From assembly GCA_902795875.1 (NCBI GenBank), contig CADBND010000223.1, positions 1 through 14,458 of the forward strand: DNA of 14,458 nt. The letters run 5' to 3'. The number at the start of each line of letters is the position of its first letter. Position 1 is the first letter of the stretch. The notes beneath the pieces were generated by a model. It had not been told where the DNA came from. It saw only the letters and a program-made list of their open reading frames with translations, and did no database searches. Positions 1 to 5,930 of the stretch are shown one piece after another. The translations under genes were made by a program, and so were the position numbers. Source of the stretch: an uncultured Erysipelotrichaceae bacterium. GTDB taxonomy: Bacteria > Bacillota_I > Bacilli_A > Erysipelotrichales > Erysipelotrichaceae.

Positions 1-1
1 C

Positions 2-49
2 GAAGTGAATGTGAACGGTTATTACCAGACATCTGTTTTTTACCAGTGA
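2..49 (+). CDS. C-terminal tail of an upstream gene (possibly FtsQ/DivIB), cut by window edge
   Basis: One frame is open from the window edge and reads EVNVNGYYQTSVFYQ, followed by two in-frame stops in tandem (TGA at 47-49, TAG at 50-52). A short beta-rich tail just upstream of ftsA is what the end of FtsQ/DivIB would look like, because ftsQ commonly precedes ftsA. Fifteen residues are too few to identify the family. The tandem stops and the position are the only support. The other open frame here (to 126) gives a less protein-like composition. Bases 50-187 hold no other gene I can support. Confidence 0.33.
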   Translation, partial: EVNVNGYYQTSVFYQ

Positions 50-170
50 TAGCACAAACTCTTGACATACAGCTTGCCCCCTTTCTTGAATTAACGCTTT
101 TATACTTTACCATAACTGTTTTATAAATGCAAATATATATTTATTTTGTCTATTTACTGTTTTCAAATTA

Positions 171-179
171 TGCTAAAAT
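171..179 (+). promoter_or_regulatory. Extended -10 promoter immediately upstream of ftsA
   Basis: TGCTAAAAT is an extended -10 element (TGn plus TAAAAT at 174-179). No good -35 is present; TTTACT at 153-158 is the nearest, with a short 15-base spacer. Counting from the -10 puts the transcript start near 184-186, so the ftsA ATG at 188 would have a leader of only 0-4 bases. There is no Shine-Dalgarno sequence. This is one of several start-codon-proximal promoters in the window. Confidence 0.6.
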
Positions 180-187
180 TACTATGT

Positions 188-1447
188 ATGAGCAATAACA
201 TCAAGCAGATCTATGCAGCACTTGAGCTGTGTGAGAATGAGATCCGGATCCTTGTAGGCGAGTATTTTAATACCCGTTTTAATATAATCCGTTGTGATAA
301 ATATACTACCAAGGCGATCAGTGATTTCAAGATCATGAATAAAGAAGGGCTCGTCAACGATATAAAAGACTCCGTTGCCAAAACTTCCCAGAAGATCGGT
401 GCTGATCTTGAAAAAGTCCTGCTGGTCCTTCCGGCATACAATTTCAAAAGATTCCCGCTTCGTTCTAAAGTTGTGATCGACAGCGGCGTCGTCAGGAAAG
501 AAGATATCGCCAGAGCCATATCCAATTCCTTACAAAGTAATGTTGATAAGGATGTAATGGTCGTCAATCCGATGATTGTCAAATATACGGTGAACGGCAT
601 CTCCTCGCGCAGACTTCCGGAAAAAGAAGTCTGCAATGAAGTGATCGTCGACATCGACTTACTTTGCGCAGATATCGGAGTATGTTATGATTATGTTTCA
701 GCTGTTGAAGAAAGCGGACTACAGGTCCTGGATATTATATTGAACACTTATGCAATTGCTAAAGAAGCTTCTCTGTTCGAGGAGTCTCTCAACAAGAGTA
801 TCATCGTTCTTGATATCCATCGAAGTTGTACCTATCTTTCCTTGCTTTCAAAAGGAAAACTCGTATCGACAGAGATCGTATTCGATGGTCTGAATTCTCT
901 GATAAACAAGGTATACAGGACCTATTCGATCCCGTATAATGATATCGCCAAACTCGTGAAGTATTGTGTCAATTACGAATGCGAGTATCCGGAAGACATC
1001 ATCTATGCCTGGAGCGATCAAAACGGAACCAATACGATCACGACAAGCATGCTGAATGCAACGATGGATAAGCCCTTGAACGATCTGTGCGATAAACTCG
1101 TCACGATGTGCAAGCCTATCATCGATACCGGAGCTTCGATCGTGATCACCGGTGAAGGCCAGCAGATGTCCGCTTTGTCCAAATGTATGATCGAGAAAGC
1201 GGGATGTGATGTACGTTCCTACTATCCAGATACGATAGGCGTGAGAGATCCTTCCTTTACAGCATTGTATGGCTCTTTCTTTGTTTATCGTGATAAAGTA
1301 AATATGTATGATCTCGACGTATCCTGCATCGATCTTCTGAAGTATGATTCGATCATCGACCAGAAAAAACTTGATACAGAAGGCGAGACGATTACGACTA
1401 AGATAAGAAACCTGTTTAAACAGTATATCGAAAAGGGGGACAATTAG
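188..1447 (+). CDS. ftsA: Divergent FtsA-like cell division protein
   Basis: This is an actin-fold FtsA homologue of 419 residues, close to the usual length, directly upstream of ftsZ. FtsA tethers FtsZ filaments to the membrane. ATP-site motifs are eroded. Phosphate-1 reads ELCENE near residues 13-18, where DIGTSK is usual. Phosphate-2 keeps D209 but reads DIHRSCT in place of DIGGGTT. The adenosine motif reads TGEG (321-324) in place of TGGG. The late motif DPSFTALYG (354-362) is FtsA-like. The C-terminus (about 403-416, TKIRNLFKQYIEKG) is a plausible amphipathic membrane-targeting helix. The start at 188 gives the family-like beginning MSNNIKQIYAALE; an in-frame TTG at 146 lies inside the promoter and is rejected. 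The stop abuts the ftsZ start. Identity is supported by fold motifs and position; normal ATP binding is doubtful. Confidence 0.86.
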   Translation: MSNNIKQIYAALELCENEIRILVGEYFNTRFNIIRCDKYTTKAISDFKIMNKEGLVNDIKDSVAKTSQKIGADLEKVLLVLPAYNFKRFPLRSKVVIDSGVVRKEDIARAISNSLQSNVDKDVMVVNPMIVKYTVNGISSRRLPEKEVCNEVIVDIDLLCADIGVCYDYVSAVEESGLQVLDIILNTYAIAKEASLFEESLNKSIIVLDIHRSCTYLSLLSKGKLVSTEIVFDGLNSLINKVYRTYSIPYNDIAKLVKYCVNYECEYPEDIIYAWSDQNGTNTITTSMLNATMDKPLNDLCDKLVTMCKPIIDTGASIVITGEGQQMSALSKCMIEKAGCDVRSYYPDTIGVRDPSFTALYGSFFVYRDKVNMYDLDVSCIDLLKYDSIIDQKKLDTEGETITTKIRNLFKQYIEKGDN

Positions 1448-2551
1448 ATGAGTATCAAACCTGAATATAACCAAGTTGCTAGGATCAAAGTATTCGGGAT
1501 CGGCGGTGCCGGCTGTAATGCGGTATCCAGAATGGTCAATGACGGTGTCAAAGGTGTTGATTTCTATGTATGTAATACAGATATCCAATCTTTGAATCTT
1601 TCAAAGTGCCAGAACAAGATCGTTCTCGGGCGTGAACTGACAAAAGGACTTGGTGCCGGCGGCAATCCTGAAATGGGTCAGAAAGCTGCTCTGGAATCTC
1701 AGGAAGAAATCAAGAAGGCTCTTGCCGGAGCGGATATGGTTTTCATCACCTGTGGCATGGGCGGTGGTACCGGAACAGGTGCTGCTCCGATCTTCGCTAA
1801 ATTTGCGAAAGAGATGGGTGCACTGATCGTTGGTATCGTTACAAAACCCTTCGATTTTGAAGGCCGCAAAAGAATGGATCAGGCTAATGTCGGTATCGAA
1901 CAGATCAAACAGTATGTCGATTCGCTCATCATCGTCTCCAATAATCAGCTTCTGAATGTTATCGGCAAGATCCCGATGCAGGAAGCATTCAAAGAAGCAG
2001 ATAACGTATTAAGACAAGGTGTTCAGACCATCACCGATCTTATCGCCGTTCCTGCTTTCATCAACCTGGACTTTGCCGATATCAAGACTGTTATGGCTGG
2101 CAAGGGTACTGCCTTGATCGGTATCGGTATGGCACAGGGTGAAAACAAAGCTAAGGAAGCCGCTGCCAGAGCCATCCGCTCACCGCTTCTTGAAGCAAAC
2201 ATCAAGGGTGCAAAATCTGCGATCATCAATATTACCGGTGGTCCGAACATCTCTCTGCAGGATTCTTCGATCGCTGTTGACTTCATCAAGGAAGCAGCCG
2301 GAAATGATATCGATATCATCTATGGTGTCGCAATCAATGAATCTCTCGGTGAGGCGATCATCGTTACCGTTATCGCTACCGGTTTCGATCTTCCGAGTAC
2401 GACACATACTGCCTCCTCAAATACGAACATCCTGTTCGATCGTCCGAATTCGAACGCTGTTCCTTTCGAAGGAGAGGGCAAGGGAAAGGATGAAGTCGTT
2501 TCCAATGATGAAGAGGATGATGTTCCTTCCTTCTTCAAATCCAGAATGTAA
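1448..2551 (+). CDS. ftsZ: Cell division GTPase FtsZ
   Basis: FtsZ is the tubulin-like GTPase that polymerises into the Z-ring at midcell. The protein has 367 residues. It carries the N-terminal glycine-rich loop GIGGAGCNAV (17-26), the tubulin signature GGGTGTG (105-111), and the T7 synergy-loop motif NLDFAD (206-211, with catalytic acids D208 and D211). The usual C-terminal domain follows, then a short acidic linker. It ends in DDVPSFFKSRM, matching the conserved tail peptide that binds FtsA and other partners. The start is clear: AAGGGGGA at 1433-1440 lies 7 bases before ATG, and the ftsA stop is immediately adjacent, so the two are cotranscribed and probably translationally coupled. Unlike its FtsA neighbour, FtsZ shows no degenerate motif. 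A strong terminator follows. Confidence 0.98.
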   Translation: MSIKPEYNQVARIKVFGIGGAGCNAVSRMVNDGVKGVDFYVCNTDIQSLNLSKCQNKIVLGRELTKGLGAGGNPEMGQKAALESQEEIKKALAGADMVFITCGMGGGTGTGAAPIFAKFAKEMGALIVGIVTKPFDFEGRKRMDQANVGIEQIKQYVDSLIIVSNNQLLNVIGKIPMQEAFKEADNVLRQGVQTITDLIAVPAFINLDFADIKTVMAGKGTALIGIGMAQGENKAKEAAARAIRSPLLEANIKGAKSAIINITGGPNISLQDSSIAVDFIKEAAGNDIDIIYGVAINESLGEAIIVTVIATGFDLPSTTHTASSNTNILFDRPNSNAVPFEGEGKGKDEVVSNDEEDDVPSFFKSRM

Positions 2552-2554
2552 TAT

Positions 2555-2580
2555 AGATCCCGCTTGCGGGATCTTTTTTT
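2555..2580 (+). terminator. Rho-independent terminator after ftsZ
   Basis: AGATCCCG (2555-2562) pairs with CGGGATCT (2567-2574) around a CTTG loop, followed by a run of T to 2580. It starts 4 bases after the ftsZ stop and closes the ftsA-ftsZ unit. Confidence 0.93.
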
Positions 2581-2594
2581 ATTGAGAGCTTTTA

Positions 2595-2623
2595 TTGATA
2601 TTCATTTTATATTCTGTTAAAAT
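2595..2623 (+). promoter_or_regulatory. Sigma-A-type promoter for the CNNM-family gene
   Basis: TTGATA (2595-2600), a 17-base spacer and TAAAAT (2618-2623) make the best complete -35/-10 pair in the window. The predicted transcript start is near 2630-2631, giving a leader of about 70 bases before the CNNM start at 2701. That leader contains a possible short ORF and a hairpin over the ribosome-binding site. Confidence 0.75.
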
Positions 2624-2633
2624 ATTTTCTGTT

Positions 2634-2708
2634 ATGTATAAAAAAGAAGAAGACGTTCCTTTATCGTGCAACGGTAACACTTCAGAAATGAGGTGTTTTT
2701 ATGAGTAA
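2634..2708 (+). CDS. Possible 24-codon leader ORF upstream of the CNNM gene
   Basis: ATG at 2634 is 3-4 bases after the predicted transcript start. It opens a 24-codon frame beginning MYKKEEDVPL that ends at TAA 2706-2708, overlapping the first 8 bases of the CNNM gene in another frame. It has no Shine-Dalgarno and would be read from a leaderless end, as seems to happen for other first genes here. The frame runs through the hairpin at 2676-2697, so a translating ribosome would open it. The acidic run EED followed by Pro near the N-terminus recalls Mg2+-sensing leader peptides, but that is speculative. Coding status is uncertain because a 24-codon frame can arise by chance. Confidence 0.35.
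   Translation: MYKKEEDVPLSCNGNTSEMRCFYE
2676..2700 (+). promoter_or_regulatory. Hairpin enclosing the CNNM ribosome-binding site; may also act as an attenuator
   Basis: AACACTTC (2676-2683) can pair along all 8 positions (one T-G wobble) with GAGGTGTT (2690-2697) around AGAAAT. The 3' arm contains GAGGTG, the only Shine-Dalgarno for the CNNM start at 2701. T at 2696-2700 gives the hairpin a terminator-like tail. An alternative pairing, GAAG...GTT (2649-2657) with AAC...CTTC (2676-2683), would free the site. The base pairing is seen in the sequence; regulatory use is inferred. Confidence 0.45.
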
Positions 2709-3963
2709 CTCTGATCTATTGATTATAATTACCATATTAGTCCTCTGTTACAGCTTTTTTTCTGCATCCGAGACGGCATTCAGCTCTTTGAACAAGATCA
2801 AGATCAAAGCTCTGGCGAATTCCGGAAATAAAAGAGCGGAAAAGACTTATCAGCTTACAGAAGACTTTTCAAAACTGTTGAATACGATCTTAGTCGGAAA
2901 TACGATCGTCAATGTCGTTTCCGCTTCTCTTGCGACCGTTCTTTTTACGCGGATGCTTGGGGAAAGCGGTGTGACGATATCTTCGATTGTCATGACGCTT
3001 CTGATCATGATCATAGGTGAGATCATTCCTAAGAATATTGCCAAATATGTTCCGGAAAAGTTTGCGATGTCCGTTACACCGATATTGTCGTTCTTAGTTT
3101 GGATATTCACGCCTCTGACCTTTATTTTCCGTTATGTTGAAGGGCTTTTTGAGAAGATCTATGGAAATCAGCCGGATTCTTATTCGACCGATGAATTCAT
3201 CACGATGGTCGAAGAAGCAAATGAAGATGGAGATATTGAGGATCATGAAGCTGATCTCATTACCAATGCACTGGAATTCAACGATCTCGATGTTGGCGAG
3301 ATCCTTACGCCGCGTATCGATGTGATCGCTGTTGATATCGATGATTATACGATCGAGGATATCGAACTGAAATATCGTGATTCCGGTTTTTCTAGACTCC
3401 CTGTCTATAAGGAAACCATCGATAATATCATCGGCGTTTTGATTGAAAAGGATTTCTATTACCATCTTTTCTATGAAAAATCCGTGGATATCAAAAGTAT
3501 CCTAAAGGACGTTATCTACACATCTCCTCAGGTCAAGATCTCTTCCTTGCTGAAACAGTTCCAGACTTCCAAAACACATATGGCGATCGTTGTCGATGAA
3601 TATGGCGGAACAGAAGGCATCATTACGATGGAAGACATACTCGAAGAACTTGTCGGCGAGATCTATGATGAACATGACGAGGTCGTCGAATACTACAAGA
3701 AAATCGATGAAGATACCTATCTTGTGAAAGCGGATGTCGATTACGAGGATATGTTTGAACACTTCGGGATCGAACTGGATGAAGAATATGAATTCAATAC
3801 CACATCAGCCTGGGTCATCGATATGCTGGACAAGATCCCGGTAAAGGGAGACAGCTTCGATTTCAAGAACATGCATATCGAAGTAACGGACGCCGATTCC
3901 AAGAAGGTAAATGAGATCAAGATCACTTTCAAAAAACAAAGCGATGAACTAAAGGACAAATGA
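2701..3963 (+). CDS. CNNM/CorC-family (HlyC/CorC) divalent-cation transporter
   Basis: This is an inner-membrane protein of 420 residues with the complete CNNM layout. A DUF21 transmembrane domain (about 1-150) carries SASETAFSSLN (21-31), LVGNTIVN (64-71) and the GEIIPKN motif (106-112), conserved sites around the ion path. A CBS pair follows (about 197-325, including EILTPRIDV and VVDEYGGTEGIITMEDILEELVGEI near its end). A C-terminal CorC_HlyC domain (about 335-412) completes it. Bacterial relatives (CorC, MpfA) are linked to Mg2+ or Co2+ efflux and resistance; the older name haemolysin is misleading. The start at 2701 is preceded by GAGGTG at 2690-2695, which lies in a hairpin. It is a single-gene unit with its own promoter and a terminator embedded in its last codons. 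The transported ion cannot be read from the sequence. Confidence 0.93.
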   Translation: MSNSDLLIIITILVLCYSFFSASETAFSSLNKIKIKALANSGNKRAEKTYQLTEDFSKLLNTILVGNTIVNVVSASLATVLFTRMLGESGVTISSIVMTLLIMIIGEIIPKNIAKYVPEKFAMSVTPILSFLVWIFTPLTFIFRYVEGLFEKIYGNQPDSYSTDEFITMVEEANEDGDIEDHEADLITNALEFNDLDVGEILTPRIDVIAVDIDDYTIEDIELKYRDSGFSRLPVYKETIDNIIGVLIEKDFYYHLFYEKSVDIKSILKDVIYTSPQVKISSLLKQFQTSKTHMAIVVDEYGGTEGIITMEDILEELVGEIYDEHDEVVEYYKKIDEDTYLVKADVDYEDMFEHFGIELDEEYEFNTTSAWVIDMLDKIPVKGDSFDFKNMHIEVTDADSKKVNEIKITFKKQSDELKDK

Positions 3964-3974
3964 TTTGTCCTTTT
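3951..3974 (+). terminator. Terminator overlapping the 3' end of the CNNM gene
   Basis: AAAGGACAAA (3951-3960) pairs perfectly with TTTGTCCTTT (3964-3973). The three-base loop is the gene's own TGA stop codon. The T tail is short (3971-3974) and then A/T-rich, so efficiency may be moderate. The rsmE -10 box begins five bases later. Confidence 0.72.
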
Positions 3975-3978
3975 AATA

Positions 3979-3984
3979 TATAAT
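3979..3984 (+). promoter_or_regulatory. -10 box of a leaderless promoter for rsmE
   Basis: A perfect TATAAT whose first base is exactly 12 bases before the GTG at 3991. A -10 starts at position -12, so the predicted +1 is the G of the start codon. No convincing -35 is seen, and the terminator stem occupies that region. There is no Shine-Dalgarno. Confidence 0.65.
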
Positions 3985-3990
3985 TATTTT

Positions 3991-4677
3991 GTGCAACAGT
4001 ATTTTGTCTCAGAAAAGATCTCTATCGGAACTAAGATCAGACTCAACAATGATGATATTTATCATCTTCGTAAAGTATTGCGTAAAGGTTCGGATTATAC
4101 GTTTCGTATATGTGATCGTGACCGGGATATCTATCTTGGACATCTCCTTGAGGATGACAGCTGTCTGATCGATTCCTATACCGGTGAAAACAACGAATTG
4201 GATCATGATGTCACCTGTATACTGTCTCTGATCAAATCAGATAAATTCGAATTGTGTATCCAAAAACTTGTTGAACTCGGAGTAAAACGGATCGTGCCGT
4301 TTTCAGCCGAAAGGAGCGTCGTTAAGATAAAAGACGATAAGAAACTTGTGCGTTTACAAAAGATCGCCAGAGAGGCCGCAGAGCAGTCTCATCGCAATCT
4401 GATCCCCGAGATCACTCCAGTCTGTACCATTAAGGATCTAAAGGTTTATATGAGCGAATACAACTATATCTGTTACGAATCAGAAAAAAGGATAGGGGAG
4501 ATCTCTCCGAAAGGCTCGATCACTTATCTGATCGGTCCGGAAGGCGGTTTCTCTGATAAGGAATATGAAAAGATCTGCGCCATGGGATTTGAATCGATCT
4601 CACTGGGAAATCGGATACTAAGGGCAGAGACAGCTGCCATCTATATGACAAGTATTATTGCGGAAAAATGCCAATGA
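3991..4677 (+). CDS. rsmE: 16S rRNA (uracil1498-N3)-methyltransferase RsmE
   Basis: RsmE uses S-adenosylmethionine to methylate N3 of U1498 in 16S rRNA, near the decoding centre. The 228-residue length is typical. An N-terminal RNA-binding domain begins QQYFV. The SPOUT domain shows SDKFELCIQKLVELGV (83-98), EAAEQSHRN (128-136), the SAM-binding knot loop IGPEGG (181-186) and LGNRILRAETA (205-215). The GTG start is forced: the family N-terminus begins here and the next Met is far downstream. No Shine-Dalgarno precedes it, and the -10 box sits so close that the message should be leaderless. The stop TGA overlaps the mtaB start (ATGA at 4674-4677), so this is the first gene of the rsmE-mtaB-MurE-like-deoC operon. 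Confidence 0.95.
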   Translation: MQQYFVSEKISIGTKIRLNNDDIYHLRKVLRKGSDYTFRICDRDRDIYLGHLLEDDSCLIDSYTGENNELDHDVTCILSLIKSDKFELCIQKLVELGVKRIVPFSAERSVVKIKDDKKLVRLQKIAREAAEQSHRNLIPEITPVCTIKDLKVYMSEYNYICYESEKRIGEISPKGSITYLIGPEGGFSDKEYEKICAMGFESISLGNRILRAETAAIYMTSIIAEKCQ

Positions 4678-5930
4678 AGACGTATGCGATGATGATCCTG
4701 GGATGTAAAGTAAATGATTACGAAGCAACTTATGTCCGGGAGAAAATGAATGAGCATTTCAAAGAGATCAGTTTCAAAGAAAAAGCAGATATCTATCTGA
4801 TATTTACCTGTTGCGTGACTAATACCGCTGAAGCAAAAACCCGTAAGTTCATTCATGATGCCAGAAGAAAAAATCCGGATGGATATATCGTTGCGATCGG
4901 ATGCCTGTCCCAGATCAAGTCGGACAATGAAGTTTTTGATGATGTCGATCTTGTCATCGGTTCGCAAAGAAAAGATGAGATCGTCGATCTGATCCTCAGA
5001 CAGACAAAAGAGAATCTCGTGGACAAGCAGATCAAAAACCGCTTCGAACACCTCTATATCGAATCTTATCCGTCGCGTTCCCGTTCTTTTCTTAAAATAC
5101 AGGACGGCTGCAATCAGTTCTGTTCCTATTGCATCATTCCTTTTGCCAGAGGAAGGGAAAGAAGCGGTGATCATGATAAGATCCTTGAAGAAGCTTCGAT
5201 CCTTTCCCATATCAATAAAGAGATCGTTCTGACCGGCATCCATACCGGCCGCTATAACGACGGGGAATACGATCTTTATCATCTTTTAAAAGAAATGGTA
5301 AAGATAGAAGATCTTTCAACGATCCGCCTTTCCTCGATCGAACTGACGGAGATCAGTGATGAGATCATCGATCTGATGACAGTTAACGAAAAGATCGCAC
5401 CGCATCTTCATATTCCTGTCCAGTCCTGTTCAGATGATGTGCTTAGGGCTATGAATCGTCCCTATACGATCGAAGAATATAAAAAGAGGATAGCCTATAT
5501 CCGAAACAGGATCCCTGATATTTCAATCAGTACTGATCTGATCGTTGGCTTCCCTAATGAGAGTGAAGAACTCTTCAATGAAACTCTTGAAAACCTGAAA
5601 GAGATCGCTTTCTCCTTCATCCATGTATTTCCTTATTCCCGAAAGACCGGAACAGCCGCTGACAGGATGGATGGACATATCGATCCACGCATCAAAAAAG
5701 AACGTGTAAAGAAAGTATCAGAGCTGGAAAAAGATATCATGAACTCTTATAAAGAGTCTTTTACCGGCAAGAAAGTAAAAGTTTTGGTCGAAAAAACGGA
5801 TGACAGTTATTCTTATGGCTACAGCCGTCAGTATTTCTATTGCAAGATAGAAGGACTTTATGAGATCGGAGAGATCTATGACGTGATCATAGATTCCGCA
5901 AAGGACGAGGTGATCGGACATGTTGCTTAG
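4674..5930 (+). CDS. mtaB: tRNA (N6-threonylcarbamoyladenosine37-C2)-methylthiotransferase MtaB
   Basis: MtaB is a radical-SAM methylthiotransferase that converts t6A37 of tRNA to ms2t6A. Numbering from this start (418 residues), the N-terminal UPF0004 domain supplies cluster cysteines C11 (LGCKVN), C46 (FTCCVTN) and C77 (IGCLS). The radical-SAM cluster uses C146, C150 and C153 in GCNQFCSYCIIP. A C-terminal TRAM RNA-binding domain covers roughly the last 60 residues. LGCKVN and C-x3-C-x2-C favour MtaB over MiaB or RimO. ATG at 4674 overlaps the rsmE stop as ATGA and lies 7 bases after CGGAAA, so I prefer it. ATG at 4668 would add two residues (MPMK...) but leaves no room for a ribosome-binding site. 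The 3' end overlaps the next gene by 11 bases. Confidence 0.94.
   Translation: MKTYAMMILGCKVNDYEATYVREKMNEHFKEISFKEKADIYLIFTCCVTNTAEAKTRKFIHDARRKNPDGYIVAIGCLSQIKSDNEVFDDVDLVIGSQRKDEIVDLILRQTKENLVDKQIKNRFEHLYIESYPSRSRSFLKIQDGCNQFCSYCIIPFARGRERSGDHDKILEEASILSHINKEIVLTGIHTGRYNDGEYDLYHLLKEMVKIEDLSTIRLSSIELTEISDEIIDLMTVNEKIAPHLHIPVQSCSDDVLRAMNRPYTIEEYKKRIAYIRNRIPDISISTDLIVGFPNESEELFNETLENLKEIAFSFIHVFPYSRKTGTAADRMDGHIDPRIKKERVKKVSELEKDIMNSYKESFTGKKVKVLVEKTDDSYSYGYSRQYFYCKIEGLYEIGEIYDVIIDSAKDEVIGHVA

Noticed and set aside
62..67. Perfect TTGACA -35 hexamer upstream of ftsA
   Set aside because: No -10-like hexamer lies 15-19 bases downstream (the sequence at 85-90 is CTTGAA), and it is over 100 bases from the TAAAAT at 174.
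1..126. A second open frame from the window edge to TAA at 124-126
   Set aside because: Hydrophobic, motif-free translation. The alternative frame ending in tandem stops at 47-52 looks more protein-like, and open frames this short occur by chance.
146..187. Upstream TTG start extending FtsA by 14 residues
   Set aside because: It would place the -10 box and predicted transcript start inside the coding sequence; there is no SD, and the extra residues do not fit an FtsA N-terminus.
848..1588. Long open frame (246 codons) on the minus strand, antisense to ftsA and the start of ftsZ
   Set aside because: It has no recognisable motifs, promoter or SD and lies wholly opposite two well-supported genes. 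It probably follows from codon choices that avoid stop complements.
4641..5282. Open frame of 213 codons on the minus strand opposite rsmE/mtaB
   Set aside because: Antisense shadow of the mtaB coding sequence; the composition is not protein-like and there are no initiation signals.
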